This document shows, one piece after another, positions 33,401 through 44,805 of a DNA stretch of 64,000 bases (the first letter of the stretch is position 1; every line of letters starts with the position of its first letter). The notes below the pieces were generated by a model. The model did not search any database and was not told the origin of the DNA. It saw nothing but the letters and a program-made list of their open reading frames with translations. The stretch spans positions 537,806 through 601,805 of the forward strand of contig MNCI01021501.1 of assembly GCA_015680685.1 (NCBI GenBank), given 5' to 3'. Origin of the DNA: Gnetum montanum (taxonomy: Eukaryota; Streptophyta; Gnetopsida; Gnetales; Gnetaceae). The translations under genes were made by a program, and so were the position numbers.

Positions 33401-35330
33401 GAGGAGGTTGAAAGTTCTTAATCCTCTATTTATGGACTTATGAGTGAACCATTCATCCCTAAAGAGGAGAAAGAAGAACATAGATCATCAAATCTCAAAT
33501 CACTTTTAAAAATACATCCATCTAGAGGTAGATAAAGAGAAATACCATCATGTTTTTGATATTTGAATCAAGCATGTGCTTAATAGCAAGCCACTGAAAA
33601 AGTGCCAAAGGAGCTAGCAATCAATGACTTGAAGGCTAGTGATGTATAAGAGAGAGTGTGTGTAAATGATGTGTGATAGCAACTAATCCATGAGGAAAAG
33701 AAGTATCATTAATTAATTAAGCTTGGTTCACTTAGCTCAAGAAGTCACTATAGCAAATGGGCTTATATCAATATGTTACTTAACCTTTCATTTGATACCA
33801 ACATGTGATAGAGGAATTTTACCATATCCTTGTTGCTAATGGTACCATGTCATCTATGGGTGGAATTTCTTAGTCCATTCATCATAAGTGATTTCAATAT
33901 TCGTGGGACTTTCCAATGATCTAGGGAATAATTTATGGCCACAAACTCAAAAGAAGAAGCCCAAGCTTAGAAAAAAGTCCTTTATTAAGATCTTTAACAT
34001 GGACAAGCTAAATATAAAGATTGCCAAGCTTCTCCTAGTCTAAAATGCAATGTATAAGATTTTCATCCATAATTTCTTACCCATCAAATGATCATAATAT
34101 ATGTTAGATGCAAAGGCTAAAATTGTGATGATGATGAGGAAGAGATGTTCCACCAAGGACTACTTTCTCATTACATAGTTCAAGATGCAACACGCACAAT
34201 GTCCAACATGTAGTAGAAGTCCTCCAACTACCCACTAATTAACCTAAAACTAGTTGCTAGGAAAAAGAAGAGAAAAGGGTAGATCCAAGTGTTGAACTCA
34301 TGTCAAAGAATATTAATAGCATGATGAAGAATGAACTTGTAAAAGTATGTATCGAACTTGAAACCACTGATGCTAATTAAACTTTCTATCTAAGGGAGTT
34401 GCGAAGGAGCTAGGTAGAGGTACAAAAGTTGCAGTAGTAGTTGAAAACTATTATCACGTTATTACTCATACGTTCTATTGTCACATCTGAGATATAGATT
34501 AAGCACCTATAAGTAAAATTATTCAAGGTATTGTAAGTGGTGAAAGTAGTCTTATTCATGAAAGATGAATTGAAGAGGAAAATTAAGATTTTAAAGCATC
34601 AATCATAAAAATGAGAGAAAATGAACCAAGATAAGGAAAGGTAGGTGCTTTCTCTTTCCCATTAGGTATGAAGGCTTGACGACAAGAGAAAGATCATGAT
34701 CCAAATTTAGAATAAATACCTTTGTACAAAAAATTAGTATTAAAACTTATGGTAAGAATTGATAGAAAAGACAATTGGAAACACTGATTAGCTTAGAAAG
34801 ATACACTTGATCGAGTAGGTAACTTGGGATGTTGAGGTATATAGATTATACAAACTTGTAGCTCTGATGAATGAATGTGTGATTGGAGAAAGGCATGAGA
34901 TAAGGAAAAATTCAACATCTTGCATTTCAAACTTCAATAGATTGTCACGAGTGAGCCAATCCTACTAGAAAAGATGGACTTGTTAGAGAACATGTACATT
35001 GTCTAATATAAAGCAAAAATTGTAGTCCTTGATAGGATACTTAAGGAGATGGAAGAAGATATATAGGTAGAGTGGAGGAGGTATGTATACATGGTCCAAA
35101 ATTCTATTGGTAAACCACACAATGATTTGGAAGAAAGAATTCATTAAGATATGGTAAAGTTGAAGGTTGCTTAGTTTGAGCTCTCACAAGCAAAGAGGAA
35201 CCACTAATAGTTCTAAGAAGTTGGAGAGAAATGTAGATAAGCACTACTAAAAAGTAAGAACTAATGCATGAGTAGAACTAACAACTTCAAGTGAGGATGA
35301 CAAACCTTGAAATGTAATTGCAAATATTCC
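33401..35330 (+). pseudogene. Decayed coiled-coil ORF of an E1-like element
   Basis: From about 34130 to 35320 the plus strand reads, with several frame changes, as a Leu/Glu/Lys/Gln-rich coil. Examples are Lys-Val-Cys-Ile-Glu-Leu-Glu-Thr (about 34345), Leu-Arg-Glu-Leu-Arg-Arg-Ser, Arg-Ile-Leu-Lys-Glu-Met-Glu-Glu-Asp-Ile (about 35035) and Asp-Leu-Glu-Glu-Arg-Ile-His (about 35125). Internal stops are mostly TAG. A less clear part from 33700 to 34100 may be the preceding domain. The type of protein matches the coiled-coil ORFs of E1 and E7, though no specific motif is shared. LTRs of this relic were not found. Confidence 0.5.
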
Positions 35331-35923
35331 AAATGTCCACACCCATTAATTCAGACTCCTTCCCATACCATGCAAACAAGTTAGAGGGATCTTATTCTTA
35401 GTCACAATCCCTTAACACTTCTTAGTGAGGTGTCTTATCTTGTAATATATTCATGGTTTATATTTTGTGTTGTTGTAATTTATTCACATTAATCTTATCT
35501 TATGTATGATCCATGTTTTATATCTTGGATGTTAGAGCTATGGAATAAGCTTTACTCAATTGTAGGAAAATGATGATTCATCTAGTGATATTTTGTAACT
35601 TCATTGTAAGCCTTGTACTTAGGAATTTTTTCATGCATCCCTATGTTTATAGTTCTAGCGTATTCAGTTAAGGTTCATACCTCTTGGGTATGCATCCTTA
35701 CCTCCTATGTCATACTTCTCGTTTGTGTGCATGTCTATGTTTCTTTGGATGTCTTCGACTTTGTTTGGCCATCCTAAGGTCATTTTAACATGTTCCCTAA
35801 TATTTTGGCTTAAATTTGGAATTGGTAGTTTTTAGTATGATATGGGATGTGCTAACTATCCTATTCCAGCATACCTCTGATGTCATTGGAAAGGTGTTGA
35901 TGCAGCCTCTACTAGGCTCTCAG
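35331..35923. other. Noncoding tail between the coil relic and E4
   Basis: This is T-rich DNA that may be the 3' untranslated part of the preceding relic. No LTR end or PPT was found. The sequence CTCAG adjoins the E4 LTR at 35923. Confidence 0.4.
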
Positions 35924-38900
35924 TGTCCCCTTTTTACAAGTCTATTCAAAGCTTTATAGGGTAGCTTTTGATAGTTACAACAACTATAAATTCTTGGATA
36001 AATTAATTTTATAGTTTCTTCATAAAGTTGTAAGTTGTTTAAAAGTTGTTCAACTACTTGGTAGGACTTCTTGATTTTCTAAATTTGATGTCCTTCTATT
36101 GGTATATGCTGGAATATTTTTTTCATAACTAAATAAAAACTTTATTGATTTATTCAATGCATTTGGCTTTGTATGGTTAAGCTTCTTAAAAATTTATTTT
36201 TCCTCTACTTCATTAGCTCCTAATTCAATTAATGAATTAGTTAGCTCATCCAATGCTACTCTTCTAATTAAAACAATTTTCTCTAGCTCCAATTGTCATC
36301 ATTGTATTGTAAACTTTTGTTTTAAATTGTGGTAATGCTTCCCTTATTTAGTAGTTGTTCTTATGAAATTTTGCACCCTTTAAATTATTTGAACAAATAT
36401 AGCTTGATTTTTCTTAGCTTCTTTTATCTTAGCTTGGATTTCTTACATCCATTCTTTTTGAGAATTAAATTCAACAATTAATTCTTAAAAATTTATTTGT
36501 AGTAAATAATTATGATCTAGAGATTTTTTCTTCTTGGCTTATCCAATTTAGAGCTTACAAAAACTAACATTTCTTCTAACTATGACATAGCTTTCTTTAG
36601 AATTATTTCTAAGCCTATGATGATGTGGGGCTTTATGTCTTCTCATATGATATATATTTTAAGGGCTTGATTTTTCTTTTGAATCAACAAGCCTTTCATA
36701 GAATCAATTTTGGTTCTACAAGCCTTTCACTTACATGTCTCTTATTTAAGATTAGATCTTTCTCAATTTTCTTTCTGTTCATCTTTGATTTATTTTGATC
36801 TACTAAGCTAAATTAAAATTATAATTAAGCATGTGCATAAATCATGCTTATTACTTTCCACATTCTTGAAGTAAAATTTATATTTTCAAATAGAGCTCTC
36901 TCACAACCTTATATGGGTTATGGAATCCATTCCTAGAAGCTTTTTTTCTTTTTTTTGGTTCTATAAATTCTTCCCTTATCACAAGCTAATATGGTAGAAC
37001 CCATTTAGAGTTGATTTGTAGAACCAAAATTTTGGTTCGACAAACTATTCTCTACCCTTGAGCTTATGTAAATTCTTAATCTTTTTAATATCTACTTATG
37101 TCAAATCTCTTATTATTTTTCTTATGTTGAGCCTCTCTTAGCTTCCATTTGTTTAGTTGAATTAAAATCACATTTGATCATGTGTAGAATTCATGCTTAT
37201 TGTTTCATTACAGGTTCCATATCTAAGCTTTAAAATAAGATTTTTCTTTGGTTCTTTATATTAACATAGCTTGTAAAACCAATATTGCTCTTATTTGTAG
37301 AACCCTTTTTTGGTTCTACAAACTTATTTTAAATCAAAAGCCAATGTGCTTCATAGAATTAAGTTAAAGTCTACTTGGAAAACTAATTTTTAATTCTACG
37401 AGCTTAATGCCTAGTCTAATTGATGTGGTAGAACTAAAAATGAGCTTGCTTGTAGAATAAAATTTTGGTTTTGTGCTTCTTCATATGTGGCAAATAATTC
37501 TTCCTTATCAAACTACTTTCAAGTTTTTCATATAAAATCAACTTTCTTGATATAAAGAGTTGACATGGTTTATAGAACCATTTTGAAATTTTCTTGTAGA
37601 ACCAATATTTGGTTCTATCAACCATATCCTTAGCTTTTAGTAACATGGATTTTTCGAATCATCTTTTTCATAGAATCAATTTTATTCTTTCTTATACTAC
37701 TGACTTTTCTTTTCTTTTCTCTCCTTGGTTCTTCCCTTATTCAACTTTCATGGCATATAATATAAGATTTACTTATATTTTTGTGATATTCGATGCTTTG
37801 AACCATTATAAAACTAAGCTTCAGATCTTTAGTTATCTAATGTGGCCTATAGAACCAACTGAAATTTTGTTCATAAAACCTTTTCTTATTCCACAAAGTT
37901 GTTCTAAGCCAAGCACTAAGCTAATTTATAAAATCATTTTAGGTTTCCTTGTAGAACCCTTTTTTGGTTCTATAAGTTACTTTAATTATATGAGTTGAAG
38001 TGACTACTAAATCTTTTTTGTGATTTTTTAAAAAAGATAAATTTAGATTCTACAAATATTTTCTTTTAAAATTTGATGTGGTTAAATGGCTTGAGCCTTC
38101 TTTGTACAACCAATTTTACTCCTCTATGAACCAAATTTTTGTTCTATGAACCTTTACTAATGTAACTTGAATCAGAGCTCCACCCTTTTGTACTTAAATG
38201 TTCATGTAATTGCTAACCTATCATAAGCTAACATGGTAGATCTAGATTTGAGGTCATTTCATAGAACTAATTTTTTAATTCTAAGAATTTCACATTTAAA
38301 ACCACTTTTTCTTTATTCTACACTTTCTAAATAATCTTCATAAGCTGAAACACATTATCCAAAGAAGCAATTCTTCAAATCAAATTATACGCTTGTAAGA
38401 TCTTTTCTTAAAAGCTTATTAGGATATAATTATTTCTAGTTTTAATCCTTATTATCTAGGATGAAAAAAGGTCATATTGTAGAATCAAATTAATTAGACT
38501 CAAAATCCAATTTTATGTACCGATTCCATGAAGCTTGAACCAATGAACTCATAAATATACTTAACCACTAAATAATCTTTGAGATTTTTAATACTAAAAT
38601 TTCTATTATTGGGAATCATTCATAGAACCTTAGCTATATTAATAAAACTCCCTTATTAATTTTTTGGCTTTTCTAAGAACAATTTCCACTACAAGCTTTA
38701 TTCTTTTCCCTAGGACTTTTTGTATCAAGTGCTCATGTTTTTACAAAATGAATTTATGAGCCAAGATTTAGGATGCATTCAAAATCTTTCTCATTTAGAT
38801 CCTTAAGAAAATTATTCTTCTTGTTAAGTGATCATGACACACTTAAATTGCAGCATATCCCTTTTCAACAAAATTTTCTATTTAAGTGAAGAACTCATGA

Positions 38901-38962
38901 ACAACTTGCCACTGAAGCTTAACACTTTGAATGTTTTCTATTTCATGGTTATTGTAATAACA
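35924..38962 (-). repeat. 3' LTR of E4 (3.0 kb, with internal deletion)
   Basis: It matches 49458-55344 in two blocks. 35924-36585 pairs with 49458-50165, and 36588-38962 pairs with about 52872-55344. The 2.7 kb between these blocks on the right is missing here, joined at about 36585 with a short CTT overlap. 36150-36310 on the minus strand still reads as the Glu/Leu/Asn-rich coil found at 49641-49823, so the LTR once had the whole ORF. GTAGAACC/GGTTCTAC words are dense from 36700 to 38290. Confidence 0.8.
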
Positions 38963-39170
38963 ATTATCCTCCCAAAACAAAAAAAAATTTAATATACTAT
39001 ATACATTCAAAAGAAACTTGATTAAAATTTAAATATTTTCTGAGAAAAAACCCATACCAGCTCAAGGATTAAGTAGGGATGAAAAAACCCCAATTCCTAG
39101 GAGTACAAAACATGAAAAAGTAGGCTAAATAAGATTAAGCTAGTGAAACTGATCAATGATTTATAGTGAT
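38963..39170 (-). other. Polypurine tract and 3' noncoding part of E4
   Basis: On the minus strand the purine-rich TTTTGGGAGGATAAT directly precedes the LTR start TGTTATT at 38962. This fixes orientation and the LTR edge. The rest of the span is AT-rich. Confidence 0.75.
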
Positions 39171-39790
39171 CACAATTTTCTTAGGAACCTATGTTTTATG
39201 GCTCCATCATACTCAATCTCTATGGTCACTTAAGAAGATGCTCCAATCCTTAACACAACATTATGAATAGGTGATTCCTTGTGGGAAGCTTTTGGGCCTA
39301 CATCCTCCTTTGGTTCTTCTTTTTTTTTATGTTGTCTTTTAGAACTTTTAAGCCTTACTTTCTCATTTTCAGGCTAAGAATCCAAAAAATATTCATAATT
39401 AAAATTTTGGACTTTGTTCTCTTCATCCTTAAAATTCCTTAGTGATATGTTTGAATGCTAAGGAATTCTGATCCATTCTTATACATGAAGTGATCTTTCA
39501 TTAGTAAGCATTGAGAACTCATTTACTAGCCAAGTCATAAATGGACAATTATACGATGATCCATAAGTAATTGTCCTATAGTAAATTCTTTGTACATGCT
39601 TAGGGAAACACTTGGATAAATAAGAAATGAAGGATCTACCTTTAATTTTTATTTTCCCTAGTCCTACAAATAATCTCCTTCTAATTTTAGGCCTTGCTTT
39701 TCCAACCATGGCCATTGATGAATCAATAAAAAAATCATATTTATAGCTCATCTTTAATCCTTTACCTAGGTCTACAAGGATTACATCCTG
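39170..39790 (-). pseudogene. E4 extra ORF after integrase (unknown)
   Basis: A 90-codon open frame (39751-39479) followed by readable sequence to about 39190 lies between integrase and the polypurine tract. It has a basic Lys-Ala-Arg-Pro-Lys-Ile-Arg-Arg-Arg segment, a Gly-Lys-Ile-Lys-Ile-Lys-Gly-Arg-Ser motif, a Met-Thr-Trp-Leu-Val-Asn-Glu-Phe end, and then a Lys/Glu-rich tail. I do not recognise it. It could be an unusually long integrase C-terminus or a separate accessory ORF in the env-like position. The first ATG is only a guide, since the frame may continue from integrase. Confidence 0.45.
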
Positions 39791-40149
39791 GTTGACCTTA
39801 ATTGAGCTATTTCAAGTGGGTGATTATCCAAAATAATTCCTCAAATAAATAGTGTTAAATATGTAACTAAACACTTGTCCATCTATAGTATCTAATTTGA
39901 AGGTTATCTACCGTTGATTGTTAATCATTAGTGGTCTAATCCACTTAGCTGAAAATTTGTCATTATCATTCTTATTATTCATTTTCAATAACAAGATGAA
40001 GTATTCTTCTCTAAATGACTTTTTTCCCACTCAATGATCAAACCATTTCTTTACTATTGTTATATTTGACAAGAGCTTATCCTAAGCTTCATCAATTTCA
40101 GCCTCTTTTTTCAATAGTAAGGCTATTAATGCATGTTTCTTGTCTGATC

Positions 40150-40900
40150 ATGGGCTATAATTCTCCATGAATTCTATTCGTGATGATACAACTTGATTTG
40201 TTATTCAAGCATTAAATCCATAAACTAGGCTAAATGGTGTATTAGCTATTGATTTTTTAATCTTGATCCTATTTGTCCACAAGGCTCCTTACAGTAGTTC
40301 ATGCAAGTTCCTTGAGTTCTTATTTATAGAATTTTTGATATATGAAATCAAATTTTTGTTGGTAGATTCAACCAAACCATTTTCTTGAGGGTAATAATTT
40401 GAAGATGAATAAAGTAGAATTAATTTTTCAAAATCCCATTTTATAAATTTAGTGAATTAAAAAGTTGTGCCATTATCGATAACTAATGATTCTAGCATTC
40501 CAAATTGATTTATAATGTAATGCTCTATGAAGTTGATTACATCGTAGGATGGACTTATTCTCAAGGATTTATCTTCTAGCCATTTAGTAAAATAATTAGT
40601 AGTAAGAAAAAAATTTATATCCTACATTAGATAGAGTAATAGCTCTTATAAAATCTAATCTCTATCACTAAAAAGGCTTATCTACTACTACTAACTTTAA
40701 TGGAGTGGTTTCTTTTCTTAGTCTTGGTCCATGAGTTTGACATTTATAGCAAGTTAGAATTTTATTGTATAGTTCCTTATTCATCATAGGCTAGTAAAAT
40801 CCATATTCTAAGATATGTTTCATTGTAGCTCTTGGGGATTCATAATATAAGCCTTTATGATCATGGAATTCACTTGAGATTTATTTAATCCTTTGATTGG
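40150..40900 (-). pseudogene. E4 integrase
   Basis: On the minus strand the zinc-binding part reads His-Asp-His-Lys-Gly-Leu-Tyr-Tyr ... Cys-Tyr-Lys-Cys-Gln (about 40880-40735). The core has Leu-Asp-Phe-Ile (first catalytic Asp, about 40680), Asn-Tyr-Phe-Thr-Lys-Trp, Val-Ile-Asp-Asn-Gly-Thr (second Asp, about 40480) and Tyr-Tyr-Pro-Gln-Glu-Asn-Gly-Leu-Val-Glu-Ser (catalytic Glu, about 40375). So all three acidic residues remain, although stops (TAA after Thr-Phe, TAG before Pro-Met-Met) kill it. The Thr-Pro-Phe-Ser-Leu-Val-Tyr-Gly-Phe motif at about 40235 closes the domain. Integrase inserts the cDNA into the genome. Confidence 0.88.
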
Positions 40901-40999
40901 ATATGCATTCCAATAGTATTTCTCTGAAATTCATCCTATATATGATTCTTTGAGTAAGAATGTATCTTTTTTCTTATGAACAAAAGTTCTTCTTTGACC

Positions 41000-41630
41000 T
41001 TTCATTAGATTTTTAGGAATTTATTATACCAATTCTTAATTTTAGTAAGAGTTAATATTTCATGTTCAGGTTCTTTTTCCATCATTTTTCCAATTCTACA
41101 TTTTTATCTATTGTTCAATTTTTTAAGATAAACTTAAATTTTTGTAGCTTAATTATCCAATTAGCTCTTTTGAGACCAATTTCATTCTAAGATACAAGTT
41201 GTGTCATAACTAGCTCTATGATTATAATATAAACTATTGTACCTTCTAAATAATACCTTAAATGCATTAGAGATTTTTTTTCCAACAAATACTTATTTTT
41301 CAAGTTTAGAATACTTCTTCTTAGCTCCTTTTAACTGATAACCAAAGAACTTAATTGATTGTCTTCCTTTTAATTTCTTTATGTTAATGCAGTAGCCATA
41401 AATTCTACTGATGTAAAAGTGTATAACTAGAATATTCCTTCAACTTAGGCTTTACTAAATATTGAGCTTTCATAATAGCTTTCTTTATTAATTCTAAGCC
41501 TTATACTAATTTCTTTATCTTTCTAACTTCAACATTCTTCATCAACATTTATAAAAGAGGTTTTGTTATTTCTGTAAACCTTGGTACAAAACTTTTCACA
41601 AAATTTGTCTTTCCAAAGAATGACCTTAAT
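41000..41630 (-). pseudogene. E4 RNase H region
   Basis: Between RT and integrase on the minus strand, Gly-Tyr-Gln-Leu-Lys-Gly-Ala-Lys-Lys-Lys-Tyr-Ser-Lys-Leu-Glu-Lys (about 41345-41300) matches the gypsy RNase H start, where the Q-x-x-G-A-E-x-x-Y-x-x-x-E-K form is usual. The remaining part is AT-rich and only partly readable. The acidic catalytic residues could not be placed with confidence. Confidence 0.65.
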
Positions 41631-41639
41631 GATTTCTTA

Positions 41640-42300
41640 TTTATAGGATGTTCTATGACCTAGATAACTTGTATCCTAGATTGATCTATGTCTATTTCCA
41701 ATTGACAAATTTTGTGTCCAAGTAAGCTTTTTGATTTTACTTTAGAAATCCATTTTCTAGGATTTACTGAAATGTTGAATTTCTTACATATGTCAAATAT
41801 TTGTTGCAAATGAAAAATATGATCTTGGTCATGGTTTGAATATATTATAATATTTTTCAAATAAATAGCCATTTATTTTCCAATAAGCTCTTTGAATGAA
41901 GTATAGATAACTAATTGAAATATTGCTCTTGCATTTGAGAGGCCAAAAGGCATTATTTTGTATGTGAAAGTTCCTACTTTGTAATCAATATGGTCTTATA
42001 TCTATCATTCTTATCTACTATTCTCTACTTATAGCCTAAGAAACTATCTATAAATGAGTACAATTGACATCCTAATTCTTTTATAAGCATCTCATCAATT
42101 CTTGGTAGTGGATATCTATCTTTGATTGAAGCTTCGTTTAAATTTCTGAAATCAACACATAGTCTTATATCTCCTTTCTTTTTTTTGAATAGTACCAAAT
42201 TAGTTATCCAACTTGAATATCTTATAGGTTATATTATTTTAGCATCTAATAGATTCTAAATCTTAGCTTCCATCAAGATACATTTTCCAGAATTATTTAG
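41640..42300 (-). pseudogene. E4 reverse transcriptase
   Basis: On the minus strand, in order: Tyr-Ser-Ser-Trp-Ile-Thr-Asn (about 42215), Lys-Lys-Lys-Gly-Asp-Ile-Arg-Leu-Cys-Val-Asp-Phe-Arg-Asn-Leu-Asn (about 42185-42135), Tyr-Pro-Leu-Pro-Arg-Ile-Asp-Glu-Met (about 42110), and Tyr-Leu-Lys-Asn-Ile-Ile-Ile-Tyr-Ser (41866-41840). The last is the catalytic Y-x-D-D box with both Asp replaced (Lys-Asn). A Leu-Leu-Gly-His-Lys-Ile motif follows at about 41725. An open frame of 70 codons (41872-41660) covers the end. The enzyme is inactive in this copy. Confidence 0.88.
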
Positions 42301-42329
42301 TTAGTTATTAGAATGCATGATTTGTATTT

Positions 42330-42850
42330 CTCAAATAGAGTTAACTCCTAGTTCAACCTCTTTTGATTTAATCATTTTGTTCTTGTCATTAGTGGTTACA
42401 TTTTTTTTATCATCAATGGCTTACTATGTACATAGATTTGATTTGATTCCTCTTTTCACAGTAGCAACACATGTGAATAATCAATAGCTATATAACTAGA
42501 AATTTTTTTACTCTAGCTTCTACCTAGCAATAAGCTAGATGCATCAAGAATATCAACTAGCTAAATCATTGTTCTAATCCTTATTCTAGGATTTGAAGCT
42601 ACTTGGAGTAATACATTTGGTAATTAACCTATTATTTTAACTTTGGTTTTCTCATTTTGAACAAATTTTCTCTATTATTGCTCTAGCTTTAATTCAAAGT
42701 ATTTGTAAATTAATAAAGGAATCAAGGTTGAAGTAGGTTCTGAATCAACTAAGCAATTATGTTGATATATGTCTTTTAGTTTTCTGGTTAACAAGAAAGA
42801 TGGTGCATCTTTGTCAACTACAATAGATGGTTTACTAATGGGCTTATCAT
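42330..42850 (-). pseudogene. E4 aspartic protease
   Basis: On the minus strand His-Asn-Cys-Leu-Val-Asp-Ser-Glu (about 42765) stands for the L-V-D-S-G active site, with Gly changed to Glu by one G-to-A change. The second half reads Val-Asp-Ile-Leu-Asp-Ala-Ser-Ser-Leu-Leu-Leu-Gly-Arg-Ser (about 42560-42525), then Lys-Lys-Ile-Ser-Ser-Tyr and Ile-Asp-Tyr-Ser-His. Several TAG stops interrupt it. It lies between gag and RT as expected. Confidence 0.75.
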
Positions 42851-43770
42851 TATTATAATTTAATTTGTGGCTATATCACTCATCTTTTTCTTATTTTAAA
42901 TTTCTTCTAGAAATTATTTTTGAACATCCTTCTATTTGAAGTACCTGGTATAAGCTTATATTAGCCTTAAATCTCTTCAAACCTTCTATTATGTTATACT
43001 TTTCTTCTTCATAGAATACTAACTTTCTAAACATTTTATAAAAAGGATCTTGATGGATTTCCTCATTTCATTGAATTTTTTTCTTTTGAATTCTACTTTT
43101 CATTGGATTCAAAATATTTTCTTTTTTCAATGGGCTCAAGTACTCTATTAGGAGGTCTGGATGTGGTCAACTTTTCTTTAGCACTTTATACTTTGTATCT
43201 AGGCTCCTCATTATTATTAAAATCTTCATTTGATGAATATCCTCATTCTAATTCTTTAGAAACTTTATCCTTAGTTGATCTCTCTAAATAATGAACCCTA
43301 GTATGAATTTACTCTTAAAGCTTAGTTTCAATTTCTAATATATTTGAGTCAGCAAAGACTTTCTTTTATTTAGTTTTATTTAACTCACCTTGAACATTAT
43401 ATTTTCTATTTTGTCTAAATTTCTTTTCATGTTTAAGTTTTACCTTAGACAAAGTTTTTTCTAGTATGATTATTTTATTATATATTTTTTATTAACTTAT
43501 CTTTATCATGATTTCATATTGTGATTTAATTAAGCTACTTTTTAAAGGTATAGTTTTAAGTTAAATAATATTCTGTATAGAGATTAAGCCTTTGTGTGAT
43601 CACATTATGTGTTGTCTGAAGTTAATTTTAATTATCTTTCTAATTCTATGGCTTGAATATAAAGATCAACTAAAGTATTAATATTAGATATCCTTCTTAA
43701 TCAAATTGAGATTTCAGGATCTATAGTGTTCAGATAAATATCTCTTAAAATCTCATTACTTGGTCAATAC
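42851..43770 (-). pseudogene. E4 gag, C-terminal part (left of E5)
   Basis: At 43770-43580 the minus strand reads Leu-Arg-Asp-Ile-Tyr-Leu-Asn-Thr-Ile-Asp-Pro-Glu and Leu-Tyr-Ile-Gln-Ala-Ile-Glu-Leu-Glu-Arg, in the same frame as the gag part right of E5. Further on are a basic Lys-Val-Lys-Leu-Lys-His-Glu-Lys-Lys-Phe-Arg-Gln-Asn-Arg-Lys stretch (about 43445) and AT-rich sequence towards protease. No intact zinc knuckle was found. A 62-codon plus-strand frame at 43103 is a shadow. Confidence 0.6.
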
Positions 43771-44744
43771 TAGTGTAGGGACACCTCTTCTAATTCCCTT
43801 GTTCTACCCTACGTGATATATGTTATTTTGTGTTGATTTTGTTGAAGATGATTCCTGGATGTTTTCGGGTCTTTTGGGTCCATTTTGATGAGTTTAGGGG
43901 GTTCTAGGATCTATGGAGACTTGTTTGGAGGCATCAAGAGGTTCTAGACATGAAAACTAACATTTTTATTTTTGGCACCTACAGTATACACGTCCAACCA
44001 ACAAGATGGACATCCCACCTTGGATGTCCATCTTGAAGTGTAGACATCCAAAGATCAAGTAAATATCTACACAAAATATTAGATGTCTAACCTAAGAGCG
44101 GGCTTTCATAGTAGAAGTCCTAACAAAGCCATAGATGATCCAAACACATGGGAAAACTTTTGAAAATGCTTATTCCAATTTAGGAAATAGTGAAAGCAAA
44201 ATGGAGAAAAACCAAAGTAAAATGGAAAAAATTGGGGAGAAGGTGAGAAGACATGAAAAACATCTAAAGAACCTTAATTTGAGTTAATAAAATGTTTCTA
44301 TGGTTTTTACCTTCTAGTTACTTATAAATATTGATGCAATTCACCATTGTTGGTGCTTAACCCTAACTAAGAGCAAGAGAGAATGAGCTCTTAAGGGAAG
44401 AAAGCTTGTGCAAGAAGAGAGCTTATTCAAGGAAGTTGAGAGGCAAGGGAGAGCACTTGAGAGAGGTTAGGAGAATTTCTTATAAGTGTCTTGTCTTGAG
44501 CTTGGGCTCCATTGTAAGTAATTGAGGATTGAGAGGGGACAAGTATGGCCGCTAAGATCCTTGGGAGAGTTTTGAGCTAAGCTTGGCTTCTCAATTGATG
44601 TATTTTCTATGTATTTTTAGAATTTTCTTAATATAAGAATATTTTCTCTATTTTATTATGTTGTTTTTATTTTCTAAGCTATATTTTCTTAGAAGTTCTG
44701 GATTGGTCCCATTGGGGTCTATTGAGGTGCAACCCCCTGCACCA
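43771..44744 (+). repeat. 5' LTR of E5
   Basis: It starts TAGTGTAGGGACACC and ends CCCCCTGCACCA. The TAG start also stands in the 3' LTR, directly after the polypurine tract, so the LTR seems to start TA rather than TG. GTCCAAC/GGACATCC/GATGTCC words cluster at 43990-44095, and TATAAATA lies at 44323-44330. Confidence 0.8.
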
Positions 44745-44747
44745 GAT

Positions 44748-44759
44748 TAGTATCAGAGC
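44748..44759 (+). other. Primer binding site of E5 (initiator tRNA-Met)
   Basis: TAGTATCAGAGC differs from the consensus TGGTATCAGAGC by one G-to-A change, three bases after the LTR. Confidence 0.85.
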
Positions 44760-44805
44760 AAAGGTTTAGAGGAATCCACACATCTGCAAGAGTTGGGAGA
44801 AAGGT

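Noticed and set aside
37609-37998. 129-codon plus-strand gene
   Set aside because: It lies within the 3' LTR of the minus-strand E4, is Phe/Leu/Ile-rich as expected from T-rich DNA, and is not kept open in the other LTR.
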